Assembly: GCA_020636835.1 (NCBI GenBank)
Contig: JACJXC010000007.1
Span: forward strand, 248,001-312,000
Source: Bacteroidales bacterium
GTDB lineage: Bacteria > Bacteroidota > Bacteroidia > Bacteroidales > Tenuifilaceae
Direction of reading: 5' to 3'
DNA length: 64,000 bases
Part shown: positions 42,961 through 51,650 of the stretch, piece by piece
Layout: each line of letters opens with the position of its first letter
Position numbering within the stretch: position 1 is the first letter of the stretch
Made by a program: the position numbers and the translations under genes
The notes under the pieces: generated by a model
Told to the model about the DNA's origin: nothing
What the model saw: only the letters and a program-made list of their open reading frames with translations
Databases searched by the model: none

Positions 42961-44292
42961 TTAGTTCTCCCAGAATCGTACTCCGCGGTAAAAATCGATG
43001 GTGTAGCGTTTCACCTCGAGAGTAAGCCTTGCCCTAAGCGCCTGCCCCTGAACGGTGCTTAAACGGCTCTTGGCGGTGTAAAAATCGACCACGCTAATCA
43101 TACCCTTATCGTATTTCTTTTGGGCAGCATCAAAGGCGAGCCTGTCGGCAGCCAGCTGCACCTTGGCCTGCCTGTACTCCTTTTCGGCGGCAATGTACTT
43201 GTTCACGTTATCGGTGATTTCGAGCTGCAGATCCTGCTTGGCCTTTTCGAGCAAGTTTTTACTTTGCTCCGATTGCAATTTGGCCTGCTTTACACCAAAC
43301 CGTGCCGAATTCCTTACAAAAAGAGGCACCGAAAGCGACAAGCCCACATACTGGCTCTGGTTATTCCTGAACTGCTCACCAAAAGCGTAAGTTTTACCAT
43401 CGGCATCCTTGCTGGTTTCGTAGTAGCCAGTGCTGTACGAGGCTTGCAATTTTAACGATGGATAGTAAGCACCCCGGCTCACACCAATGTTTTTACGGCT
43501 TGCCATATACTCATTCTCGTAGTAGTTGATTGTGGGCGAAATTTGGGAGTAATCGTGGAACAAGGAATCGCCATCAACTGTATTATCTACTACAATTAAG
43601 GAATCACTAGGAATCTCAACATCCAACGGCGTACTAACGGAGATATTCATAAGTTGCATCAGGGTAATCCTTGCCGATGCCAGCTGGTTCTGGGTTTGAA
43701 TGTAGTAGAGTTCGTCCTTCTCCATGTTGGCCTTTACCTCCAGCAAATCCGATTCGGATTTAAGCCCAGTGGTAACCAACACCTCTGTTTTTCGCAGGTT
43801 TAACCTCGACAAATCTCGCTGTTCCAGGGCAATTGTAACCAACTCGTCGAAATAAGCCACATCAAAGTAGGCATTCATCACGGAGAAAGCAATTTCGTCC
43901 TCAATTTTACGCTGATTGTGCTCCGCCGAGATTGCAAGGTATCTCTGGTATGCCAGCTTATTGAGCTGCGAAAAGCCATTGAATAACTCCAACGATGCAT
44001 TAACGTAGTACGAACTCTCCAAGAATGAGGTTTTAATAACGCCATTATCGGTGGGATCGACTGAACGGCCAAAGTTCATTCCCGCATTGGAACCAGCATA
44101 TACACTGGGCAGGTAATTCCACTTCGACTGTTTAAAAGAAATATTGGCCACCTCGCTCTGAATTGACGCATTGCGAAGCGTAAGGTTATTGCGAATGCTA
44201 AGCTGAATACAGCTATCGAGCGACCACCGCTCTTGGGCAAAACCACCCAAATGAGTAAAACAGATTAAAACAAGAAGATACTTTCGGCACAT
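42961..44292 (-). CDS. TolC-like outer membrane export channel
   Basis: A 443-residue outer membrane factor with a signal peptide (MCRKYLLVLICFTHLGGFAQ). The two repeats show the TolC fold: WSLDSCIQLSIRNNLTLRNASIQSEVANISFKQSKWNYLPSVYAGSNAGMNFG, FDVAYFDELVTIALEQRDLSRLNLRKTEVLVTTGLKSESDLLEVK, and later FDAAQKKYDKGMISVVDFYTAKSRLSTVQGQ. It is the first gene of the operon and begins just downstream of a sigma-54-type promoter. It would provide the outer membrane exit for the HlyD/ABC machinery. Confidence 0.92.
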   Translation of the reverse strand: MCRKYLLVLICFTHLGGFAQERWSLDSCIQLSIRNNLTLRNASIQSEVANISFKQSKWNYLPSVYAGSNAGMNFGRSVDPTDNGVIKTSFLESSYYVNASLELFNGFSQLNKLAYQRYLAISAEHNQRKIEDEIAFSVMNAYFDVAYFDELVTIALEQRDLSRLNLRKTEVLVTTGLKSESDLLEVKANMEKDELYYIQTQNQLASARITLMQLMNISVSTPLDVEIPSDSLIVVDNTVDGDSLFHDYSQISPTINYYENEYMASRKNIGVSRGAYYPSLKLQASYSTGYYETSKDADGKTYAFGEQFRNNQSQYVGLSLSVPLFVRNSARFGVKQAKLQSEQSKNLLEKAKQDLQLEITDNVNKYIAAEKEYRQAKVQLAADRLAFDAAQKKYDKGMISVVDFYTAKSRLSTVQGQALRARLTLEVKRYTIDFYRGVRFWEN

Positions 44293-44320
44293 AATTATTC
44301 AACAGTTTAAACAGGCAATG

Positions 44321-44336
44321 CGCCATTCCCGTGCCA
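44321..44336 (-). promoter_or_regulatory. Sigma-54 (-24/-12) promoter of the export operon
   Basis: The minus-strand 16-mer TGGCACGGGAATGGCG has the consensus TGGCACG, then GC with exact spacing at -12 (TGGCACG-N4-TTGCW with one T-to-G and one W-to-G change). Transcription would start about 18 nt upstream of the TolC-like ATG. The activator encoded divergently has a GAFTDA motif, so the promoter and regulator fit together. Confidence 0.8.
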
Positions 44337-44388
44337 AAATCATATAGTTCAAAATATCAACAACTTATATTATTAATGTTTTTATCGA

Positions 44389-44428
44389 TGTAAAATAATT
44401 GTACATTCCGATGTAAATTATTTTTACA
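44389..44428. promoter_or_regulatory. Two 17-bp inverted repeats, candidate enhancer sites of the sigma-54 activator
   Basis: The proximal site TGTAAAATAATTGTACA (44389-44405) is nearly symmetrical. The distal site TGTAAATTATTTTTACA (44412-44428) has perfect 6-bp arms around 5 bases. Their centres are 23 bp apart, about two helical turns, and 50-90 bp upstream of the -24 element, the usual enhancer geometry. Confidence 0.7.
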
Positions 44429-44433
44429 CCCAC

Positions 44434-44464
44434 TTGAATTCAATAAATTGATAATCTACTTTTG
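44434..44464 (+). promoter_or_regulatory. Candidate housekeeping promoter of the regulator-kinase pair
   Basis: TTG at 44434-44436 and TACTTTTG at 44457-44464 are 20 nt apart. Transcription would start close to the ATG at 44477, giving a very short leader. It adjoins the distal enhancer-like repeat, so the activator might also affect its own expression. Confidence 0.45.
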
Positions 44465-44476
44465 ACAAAAAAAGTA

Positions 44477-45841
44477 ATGGCAAAAGGGAGCATCCTAATT
44501 ATTGACGATAATAAGAGCATACTAAGCGCACTGGAAATTCTGTTAATGCCAGAATTTAAGTCGGTTAATACCATTTCGAACCCCGAACTGATACCCACCG
44601 AACTGCGGAAAAACGACTACAACCTAATACTCCTCGACATGAACTTTAAGGCAGGAGTAAACAACGGCAACGAGGGCATATACTGGCTTAGCAGAATTAA
44701 GGAAATTGACGCACAAATATCGGTGGTGATGATTACTGCATACGGCGACATTGAACTTGCCGTAAAAGCCCTAAAAACAGGGGCAACCGATTTTATCCTA
44801 AAACCCTGGGATAACGATAAGCTAATTGCCACAATAAAGACAGCCATAGAGCTGAACCTTTCGAAAAAAGAGGTAAACAGCCTAAAAGAACACAATCAGG
44901 AGTTAAAGAATGAGATAAACCGCGACTCAAAGTACATTATAGGCTCGTCGGCCAAGCTGATGCAGGTGATGAACATGGTGCGCAAGGTGGCCAAAACCGA
45001 CGCAAACATCCTTATAACCGGCGAAAACGGGACTGGCAAGGAGCTGATTGCCCGCGAAATCCATAGGCTATCGACCCGAGCCAACGAGGTTATGGTAAGT
45101 GTTGATATGGGCGCCATTAGCGAAACCCTCTTCGAGAGCGAACTATTTGGCCACGTAAAAGGCGCTTTTACCGATGCGCGCGAAAATAGACCCGGGAAAT
45201 TTGAAACGGCCAACCACGGTAGCCTGTTCCTCGACGAAATAGGAAACCTATCGTACCACCTGCAGGCCAAACTGCTTGCCGTAATACAGAACCGACAGGT
45301 TTGCCGGATTGGCTCCAACCAACCAGTTCCGGTTGATATTCGGCTAATTTGCGCAACAAATAAGAACCTGGAGGCAATGGTTCACGAAGGGCTTTTCCGC
45401 GAGGATCTGCTTTACCGAATAAATACAATCCAAATAGAGATTCCTCCGCTTCGCGAGCGCGGCGATGACATCCTGGTGCTGGCCGATTTTTTCCTTAAAA
45501 AATACTCATCAAAGTACAACAAGCCCAGCCTACGGCTAAATCAGCAAGCCAACGAAAAACTACTGGGTTACCCTTGGCCTGGAAATATAAGGGAGCTGCA
45601 GCACACCATCGAAAAAGCAGTAATCCTAAGCGAGGGCTCGGTACTTAAAGCCGACTCGTTCTTTATGAAGCCCATTAGCAACCACAAATCCGCAAAAGCC
45701 CCACAAACGCTTGAAGATATGGAGCGGCAGATGATTAATCAGGCTATCGAAAACAGCCAGGGAAACCTTAGTGCTGCAGCCGAACAGCTTGGTGTAACCC
45801 GCCAAACACTGTACAATAAAATCAAAAAAATGGGGCTATGA
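44477..45841 (+). CDS. NtrC-type sigma-54-dependent response regulator
   Basis: I use the ATG at 44477 (MAKGSILIIDDN), since the TTG start further out lies inside the promoter. The 454 residues comprise a REC domain (D10/D11, phospho-acceptor D54, K109), an AAA+ domain with Walker A at about 182-189 (GENGTGKE), GAFTDA at 229-234, which contacts sigma-54, and Walker B FLDEIGN at 251-257. A Fis-type helix-turn-helix ends the protein (NLSAAAEQLGVTRQTLYNKIKKMGL). It should activate the divergent export operon. It overlaps the kinase gene by four bases (ATGA). Confidence 0.95.
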   Translation: MAKGSILIIDDNKSILSALEILLMPEFKSVNTISNPELIPTELRKNDYNLILLDMNFKAGVNNGNEGIYWLSRIKEIDAQISVVMITAYGDIELAVKALKTGATDFILKPWDNDKLIATIKTAIELNLSKKEVNSLKEHNQELKNEINRDSKYIIGSSAKLMQVMNMVRKVAKTDANILITGENGTGKELIAREIHRLSTRANEVMVSVDMGAISETLFESELFGHVKGAFTDARENRPGKFETANHGSLFLDEIGNLSYHLQAKLLAVIQNRQVCRIGSNQPVPVDIRLICATNKNLEAMVHEGLFREDLLYRINTIQIEIPPLRERGDDILVLADFFLKKYSSKYNKPSLRLNQQANEKLLGYPWPGNIRELQHTIEKAVILSEGSVLKADSFFMKPISNHKSAKAPQTLEDMERQMINQAIENSQGNLSAAAEQLGVTRQTLYNKIKKMGL

Positions 45842-47172
45842 TTAGCAAAAACCTATACCTGAATTTGATAGCCCGCGTTGTAATTGTTGCTATAACGGCA
45901 ACGGGCTTTGGCTTTACGCTCGCACAAAGCAACACATACACACTCCCCTTTGTATTGCTAGTCGCGCTGATTGTGGCGGCCATAAACCTTATTTGGTATA
46001 TCAACTCAACCAACCGTAAGCTTAACCTATTCTTTGAAGCGATAAAAAACAACGACTCAGCATTAATATTTCAGGCCGACTCGAGCAATAAAACCCTAAA
46101 AAACTTATCCTCTAGACTGAACCAGGTAAACAGGCAAATTCAGCAACTTAAAATAGACAATCAGCAAAAGGAGCAATATTTCCGAACGCTACTCGAGAAT
46201 GTGGCCACCGGAATAATCACCTTCAACTCAAAAGGATTTGTGCTACACGCCAACTCCGCGGCAAAACGAATGCTTCAGCTCGAAGTGCTCACCCATATAA
46301 AGCAAATGGAGAAGGTCGATTCCAAACTATTCCAAACCGTGCAGCACATAAAGCCTAACGAACGCAAGCTGGTATCGCTCCCCTGCGAACGCGGGGTTAC
46401 AGAGCTGTCCTTGAATGCAACGCCATTCAAAACCACTACCGAAGAGATGATTCTTTTATCGATACAGGACATCAAGAATGAGCTGGATGCCAAGGAGTTG
46501 GATTCGTGGCTAAAACTAATCCGAGTTCTGATGCACGAAATTATGAACACAATAGCCCCAATAACCTCACTATCCGAGAGCTTATCGAAACACGTTGCCC
46601 AGGAAAGAGTAGCAAGCGCCAACACAAAATCAACAGAAATTGTGAGCAAAGGGCTTGAAGTTATTCGGACGCAAAGTGTAGGCTTGATGCAATTTGTAGA
46701 GTTGTACCGCAAACTTACCCGATTGCCCAAACCCGATAAAAAATATCTAAATGCTGCCAATTTGCTAAACCAAATAAAGTTGCTATTCGAGTCGGATTGC
46801 AAGAATGGAGCCCGCATTGAGGTTACGGCAGCACCCGAAACCCTGGAGGTTTATGCCGATGAAGGCTTAATATCGCAGGTTTTAATCAACCTGGTAAAAA
46901 ACGCAATTCAGGCCAACGAGGGTAATCCCAAGGCAAAGATTTCTGTAATCGCAAAAAGTAAAGATAATAGGGTAGAGATTGATGTTGTTGATAATGGCCC
47001 CGGCATTCCAAAGGAGATCATCGATGAGATATTTGTACCCTTCTTCACTACACACGAAAACGGGTCGGGTATCGGGCTAAGCATATCGAGGCAGATTGTA
47101 CGCCTGCACGGAGGAACGCTAAAAGTAAAATCGATACCTAACTCCGAAACGGCATTCAGTTTCAGTATATAA
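45838..47172 (+). CDS. Sensor histidine kinase (NtrB/PAS type) partner of the sigma-54 regulator
   Basis: The 444-residue kinase has two N-terminal membrane helices (about 11-29 and 35-55), a linker, a PAS domain (about 113-215, YFRTLLENVATGIITFNSKG) and an HisKA-like segment with the phospho-His H233 in VLMHEIMNTIAPI. A C-terminal HATPase domain follows, with NLVKNAIQANEG (N box) and DNGPGIPKEIIDEIF, then ENGSGIGLSIS (G boxes). The short region between the helices leaves little periplasmic sensing domain, so the signal is probably in the membrane or cytoplasm. Translation is coupled to the regulator. Confidence 0.93.
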   Translation: MISKNLYLNLIARVVIVAITATGFGFTLAQSNTYTLPFVLLVALIVAAINLIWYINSTNRKLNLFFEAIKNNDSALIFQADSSNKTLKNLSSRLNQVNRQIQQLKIDNQQKEQYFRTLLENVATGIITFNSKGFVLHANSAAKRMLQLEVLTHIKQMEKVDSKLFQTVQHIKPNERKLVSLPCERGVTELSLNATPFKTTTEEMILLSIQDIKNELDAKELDSWLKLIRVLMHEIMNTIAPITSLSESLSKHVAQERVASANTKSTEIVSKGLEVIRTQSVGLMQFVELYRKLTRLPKPDKKYLNAANLLNQIKLLFESDCKNGARIEVTAAPETLEVYADEGLISQVLINLVKNAIQANEGNPKAKISVIAKSKDNRVEIDVVDNGPGIPKEIIDEIFVPFFTTHENGSGIGLSISRQIVRLHGGTLKVKSIPNSETAFSFSI

Positions 47173-47236
47173 AAAGCCTCCCCCGAACAAAATGTCTATG
47201 CAATAATATTCATACCCAAGAACCAAGTAAACGAAA

Positions 47237-47262
47237 AAAGGTAGCCATCAGGCTACCTTTAT
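47237..47262 (+). terminator. Bidirectional terminator between the kinase and NYN genes
   Basis: The stem AAAGGTAGCC/GGCTACCTTT with a four-base loop has T-rich tails on both strands. It lies 64 nt after the kinase stop and 8 nt past the convergent gene's stop. Confidence 0.85.
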
Positions 47263-47270
47263 ATTATTTG

Positions 47271-48200
47271 CTACCACACATTAACGTCGTAATCGGGGAC
47301 TTTGCGAACATTTTTGGCCACATCCTGCCCCTTCTCGTTTTTAGTAATAATAAACTCCACCATGTCGCCTTCCATCAACTCATCGAATTCGCCCTCAAGC
47401 ACATCGATATAGTGGAAAAAGAGGTTGTTGGGCGGATACTGAATAAAACCGTATCCACTATTCACTTTAAGGATTCGGGACTGCTTAACCTCGTCGTCCG
47501 ATGGCTCCTCGGCAGGAGCCTCCTGACGCTGCTGAGCAAAATCCTGCACTGTAAAAAGATTGACAGTGGACCTATCGTTATTTTTCAAACCAGAATTAAT
47601 CAACTCGTGCATGGCAATGGGGTATGTAACCTCGCGGAGCAACTCCTGCGAAGTACGGGTGGTAACATCGCGCCCCTGATCGTCGGTATAATCAAAATCC
47701 CACGACAATACCATAACCTTAGTCCCCAACGAATTAACCTTACGAATAAGCGGAACATAATCGCCATCGGAGGTAATTAGTACCAACACATTGAACCGTT
47801 TATAGAAGGTTTGCTCAAAGGCCTCCAGAGCTAACCACACATCAATCCCCTTATCCTCGCGTCGTCCACCCCTTGGGCGAATAGGCAGATAATGCGTTAC
47901 AACACCCTCCGACATCAAAATATCGTCAAATACCCTATCGTTATAAAGTTGATTACCGCGCTGGCTAGCTTCCTGCGCACTGATTCGCCCCCTAAAAAAA
48001 TGGGCTTCAATCACCTGGCAATGCTCCGGACTGGTATCCTCCTCGCTTGCCACCAAATTCCTAATAAACTCGTGTAACCCCGCAATATTTAAGCGCTTCT
48101 TCCTAGGGTGAAAATAGTTATAATAGTTGCTTACATGTAAAAAATAGTTACCATCGTAAAAAACTCCAACACGTATCAACTCTTTCTTGCTGTTCTTCAT
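47271..48200 (-). CDS. NYN-domain (LabA-like PIN) RNase-type protein with C-terminal cold-shock-like domain
   Basis: The 309-residue protein begins with a NYN domain of the PIN superfamily. The acidic metal-site residues are visible: D16 in VGVFYDGNYF, D116 and D120 in DKGIDVWLALEA and D145/D147 in TSDGDYVPLI. Near residue 240 a cold-shock-like RNA-binding fold begins (RILKVNSGYGFIQYPPNNLFFHYIDVLEGEFDELMEGDMVEFIITKNEKG). The combination points to an RNA-targeted nuclease or binder, but the substrate is unknown. It has no close gene partner. Confidence 0.85.
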   Translation of the reverse strand: MKNSKKELIRVGVFYDGNYFLHVSNYYNYFHPRKKRLNIAGLHEFIRNLVASEEDTSPEHCQVIEAHFFRGRISAQEASQRGNQLYNDRVFDDILMSEGVVTHYLPIRPRGGRREDKGIDVWLALEAFEQTFYKRFNVLVLITSDGDYVPLIRKVNSLGTKVMVLSWDFDYTDDQGRDVTTRTSQELLREVTYPIAMHELINSGLKNNDRSTVNLFTVQDFAQQRQEAPAEEPSDDEVKQSRILKVNSGYGFIQYPPNNLFFHYIDVLEGEFDELMEGDMVEFIITKNEKGQDVAKNVRKVPDYDVNVW

Positions 48201-48693
48201 AGTATTACTAAATTTTTAATATAATCCATGCCTTACAATTATGCTACTAAACCCAAACCGTTTTAATAAATTGGGAGATATTTATACCAACACCACTAAA
48301 CCCCGCCGTAAAAATATAAAGTAACCTCAACCTTTAACCAGCAATTCTGCATAAGGTTACGCCGATGTAGTATTTTTTTACAAACACCCTCATTCTGTCG
48401 ATTAACAACCATTTTTTTGCGACGTATGAAAAATTGCGTATTCATTTATAAAAGGGAAAGGGAATAACCCAATGGACTGCTCATAAAATGAACCCAATAA
48501 GGTTCCTTTAAACAGATTTTACAAAAGAATCACAATCTCGATAACCATTGCAGGAAGTGTGGGCAAAGATAAAAATTATTAAGCCCCATCAATAGATTTC
48601 GTGAAAATAAAATGAGCCTAAGAAAAGGGATTTTCCCATACCAAAACGCAATCACGACTATTTTAAAGTGAATTTAAAGATATGAGAACAGGA
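48201..48693. other. Non-coding stretch without a recognised feature
   Basis: This 493-bp AT-rich region upstream of the NYN gene, beyond the end of the radical SAM gene, contains no reading frame of note, no tRNA and no clear repeat. T-rich blocks at about 48,367 and 48,411 and short A/T runs are all I could see. A small RNA cannot be excluded. Confidence 0.4.
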
Positions 48694-49569
48694 CTAAAGA
48701 ATTGATGGCGATACGGGATACTGCCCACGGGGAGACTCTTCAATCGCCCTATCAATCTGATCCAAAATAGACTCCTTGTCTTTAGGAAATGTGCCACCCA
48801 AAATCAGGTTATTGGATACATGATTGCTACGGTAAATCACATTATTCAACTCAGCCAAACCTAGGAACAACCTTAACTCCTCAAATAGTTCAACCACAGT
48901 TAAAGGGTAGTATTCGCCCTGGAAACGGCTCCGAAAATGGCTCTCACCGTAAGGCATACTCAACGTTAGTGTGGATAAGAACTTGGGATTAATGCGATTG
49001 ATGACCCTTGCAGAGTTTACGGCATGCTGATGGCTGAATTGCTTACCGCCCAGCCCATTAATTATCATTATAGAAGTATCGATCCCGGCATCGTGCGCCT
49101 TACGAATACCATCGATAGAGGACTGCGATGTTTCGCCCTTATTAATTAAAGACAACAGCTCATCATCACCGGTTTCGATGCCAATGTATAGGAGTTTTAG
49201 CCCATTCTCCCGGAGGGTTCGCAACTCATCGTCAGTTTTACTAAGAATATGCCTAGGCATCGAATACGCCGAAACCCGCTGAACACGTCCAAAGCACCGA
49301 TTAATATTCTGGAGTATTGGGAGTAGATTACCGGCCGATAATACAAAAGCATCGCCATCGGCCAAAAAAACTTTTCGAGCATCGGGGAACGCCCTCGATA
49401 GCGCCTCAATCTCCGCGATAAGGTCCCCGATAGGACGAACCTTAAACCGCTTCGACGCGTACATCTCGCAAAAAGCGCATTGATTCCACGAGCAACCTAA
49501 AGTTGCCTGAATAATAGCCGAATAGGCCTCGGCAGGTGGCCGAAACAATGGTTCATCGTAACTAAACAT
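48694..49569 (-). CDS. Radical SAM protein (HemN/YhcC-like) of unknown substrate
   Basis: Starting at the ATG at 49569 (MFSYDEPLFRPP), which has a strong AGGAG site and a -7 box upstream, the protein has 291 residues; the longer frame adds 16. The cluster motif is GCSWNQCAFCEMY, with CX4CX2C spacing instead of CX3CX2C. VFLADGDAFVL, LYIGIETGDDELLSLINKGET and MIINGLGGK follow the usual radical SAM barrel order. I assign only the superfamily; the substrate is not clear. Next to it is a lipoprotein gene 84 bp upstream. Confidence 0.85.
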   Translation of the reverse strand: MFSYDEPLFRPPAEAYSAIIQATLGCSWNQCAFCEMYASKRFKVRPIGDLIAEIEALSRAFPDARKVFLADGDAFVLSAGNLLPILQNINRCFGRVQRVSAYSMPRHILSKTDDELRTLRENGLKLLYIGIETGDDELLSLINKGETSQSSIDGIRKAHDAGIDTSIMIINGLGGKQFSHQHAVNSARVINRINPKFLSTLTLSMPYGESHFRSRFQGEYYPLTVVELFEELRLFLGLAELNNVIYRSNHVSNNLILGGTFPKDKESILDQIDRAIEESPRGQYPVSPSIL

Positions 49570-49585
49570 ACTCCTATTTAAGCGG

Positions 49586-49593
49586 CAAATATA
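49586..49593 (-). promoter_or_regulatory. -7 box (TATATTTG) for the radical SAM gene
   Basis: On the minus strand TATATTTG matches TAnnTTTG, 16 nt upstream of the ATG at 49569, so the leader would be very short. Confidence 0.55.
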
Positions 49594-49653
49594 GCCTTTC
49601 CGAAGGAAAAAATACACACAGGATAAACCCCGGTGAGCAGTATGTGCAAAAGC

Positions 49654-50157
49654 TTACCGCCCCAAAGTGTCCACCGACTCCTGTCTAAATATCAATTTTT
49701 CGTCCATTATCTGGTCGTAGGCATCGGCATTGAGAATTGTTATTATGCGGAGTAATGAATCGAGAAAGAATAGGTTTTCGTTCTCAACGGTTTCGCCAGC
49801 TACCGATTGGGTGGTGTACTTATGCAGAATGGTGTACCCCAAAAACTCCCCTTTATTCATTTTAAGCAGATTTTCTAAACTGTCGATGCTTGTAGGATTA
49901 GGCTGAGGTTTCGATTTTTCTGCCTCAATCAAATTGTTTAACTGGAATGTCCGGTTACTCTGCTGGTATCGGGAAGTGAGTTCCCCAAAAGCGACTGGAT
50001 TATAGCCCGGATAATCGATGGGCTTTGAGGCCAGCCATGCCCGGATATTTTCTTGCGCTTTATCGGAAGGCGACTGCTCGCCTGTTTTATTACTTTTACA
50101 GGAAATAACTGCAACTAAAAGCATTAAAGCCAATGGGATGTAGTGCTTGCTTTTCAT
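49654..50157 (-). CDS. Lipoprotein of unknown function
   Basis: I take the ATG at 50157 because it gives a lipoprotein signal (MKSKHYIPLALMLLVAVISC, Cys20); the longer frame adds 33 residues that do not form a signal. The 167-residue protein is then polar and probably helical (AQENIRAWLASKPIDYPGYNP, SYRQQSN-like and SLENLLKMNKGEFLGY). No family is recognised. A TAACTTTA box (50182-50189 on the complement) may be its promoter. The short leader is typical for the window. Confidence 0.65.
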   Translation of the reverse strand: MKSKHYIPLALMLLVAVISCKSNKTGEQSPSDKAQENIRAWLASKPIDYPGYNPVAFGELTSRYQQSNRTFQLNNLIEAEKSKPQPNPTSIDSLENLLKMNKGEFLGYTILHKYTTQSVAGETVENENLFFLDSLLRIITILNADAYDQIMDEKLIFRQESVDTLGR

Positions 50158-50224
50158 GATAATTGCTGTTTTTAATTTAGCTAAAGTTACAAGAAAAAAA
50201 GCAATTATGCTACGCCATAATATC

Positions 50225-50247
50225 AAAAAAGGGGGCAAAAGCCCCCT
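50225..50247 (-). terminator. Intrinsic terminator after the M20 dipeptidase
   Basis: On the minus strand a GGGGGC-TTTT-GCCCCC hairpin is followed by TTTTTT. It starts 14 nt after the dipeptidase stop. Confidence 0.85.
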
Positions 50248-50260
50248 CTTCAACAATGCT

Positions 50261-51631
50261 CTACTTGCTCAACTCGGCAAAATATTTATAGAATAATGGA
50301 ATAACCTTGATACCATTAAAGAATTGCTCCAACGGATAGTTCTCGTTAGGGGAGTGAATAGCATCGGCCTCCAAACCAAACCCTAACAAAATAGACTTAG
50401 TACCCAAAATTTGCTCAAAGGTACTAACAATTGGAATACTGCCACCGCTACGGAATGGAACTGGCTTTTTGCCATAAACATCTTCCATTGCCTTGCTGGC
50501 AGCCATGTAACCCGGGGTATTGGTTGGCGCCACATAACCCTGCCCGCCATGATGAGGAGTAACTTTAACCTTCACGTACTTGGGCGCTATAGACTCAAAG
50601 TGTTTCTGGAATAGCTCGGCAATTTTATGGTGATCCTGATTGGGCACCAACCGCATGGAAATTTTAGCATTCGCCTTCGAGGGAAGCACTGTCTTTGCCC
50701 CTTCGCCAATATAACCGCTCCACATTCCGTTCACATCAAGGGTTGGACGAATGCCGGTGCGCTCAATGGTAGCATACCCCTTTTCGCCTAAAACCTCTTC
50801 GATGTCAAGTGCTTTCTTATAGTTGTCGAGGTTAAACGGAGCACGTGCCATATCGGCACGTTCCTCGGCACTAACCTCAATCACATCGTCGTAAAATCCG
50901 GGAATGGTAATACGGTTGTTCTCATCGTGAAGCGATGCAATCATCTTAGCCAGAATGTTGGCAGGATTTGCCACCGCCCCACCAAATAGGCCGGAGTGCA
51001 AGTCGTGATTAGGCCCTGTAACCTCAACCTCAACATAGGCCAAACCGCGCAATCCTGTGGTGATGGATGGCACATCGCGACCAATCATAGAGGTATCGGA
51101 AATAAGGATAATATCGGCCTTCAGCATCTCCTTGTTATCGGCGCAAAACTTACCCAAGCTGGTTGAACCAATTTCCTCCTCACCCTCAATCATAAACTTA
51201 ACGTTACAGGGCAGAGTGTTGGTTTTCATCATTAGTTCAAAAGCCTTGGCATGCATAAAGCCCTGGCCTTTATCGTCGTCGGCGCCACGGCACCAAATTT
51301 TGCCATCGCGAATCTCGGGCTCAAAGGGATTCGATTTCCACAAATCGACCGGATCGACTGGCATCACATCGTAATGTGCATACACTAGAACGGTGGGGAG
51401 CTTGGGGTCGATCATTTTCTCGCCATAAACAACGGGGTTGCCCAGGGTTGGCATTACTTCAGCCTTATCGGCACCAGCCTTAAGAATGGTATCGCGCCAG
51501 TACTCTGCGGCCTTAACCATATCGCCCTTATGATCGGAAAGTGAACTAATGGAGGGAATCCGGAGCAACCCGAATAGCTCCTCGAGGAAACGATCCTTGT
51601 TGGCCTCGATGTAACTGTTAATATGTTCCAT
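50261..51631 (-). CDS. M20 family dipeptidase
   Basis: From the ATG at 51631 (MEHINSYIEANKDRFLEELFGLLRIPSIS) the protein has 456 residues; the longer frame adds 31 without purpose. Metal and catalytic residues are in place: VYAHYDVMP (His and Asp), GADDDKGQGF (bridging Asp), IEGEEEIGSTSLG (catalytic Glu pair), SDTSMIGRDVPSIT and DAIHSPNENYPLEQF (final His). The dimerisation domain with SGLFGGAV lies between. It is probably a cytosolic dipeptidase acting on C-terminal dipeptides. It is the last gene of a gpmI-DUF3109-dipeptidase operon. Confidence 0.93.
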   Translation of the reverse strand: MEHINSYIEANKDRFLEELFGLLRIPSISSLSDHKGDMVKAAEYWRDTILKAGADKAEVMPTLGNPVVYGEKMIDPKLPTVLVYAHYDVMPVDPVDLWKSNPFEPEIRDGKIWCRGADDDKGQGFMHAKAFELMMKTNTLPCNVKFMIEGEEEIGSTSLGKFCADNKEMLKADIILISDTSMIGRDVPSITTGLRGLAYVEVEVTGPNHDLHSGLFGGAVANPANILAKMIASLHDENNRITIPGFYDDVIEVSAEERADMARAPFNLDNYKKALDIEEVLGEKGYATIERTGIRPTLDVNGMWSGYIGEGAKTVLPSKANAKISMRLVPNQDHHKIAELFQKHFESIAPKYVKVKVTPHHGGQGYVAPTNTPGYMAASKAMEDVYGKKPVPFRSGGSIPIVSTFEQILGTKSILLGFGLEADAIHSPNENYPLEQFFNGIKVIPLFYKYFAELSK

Positions 51632-51650
51632 GATAATTGTATTTTGATTA

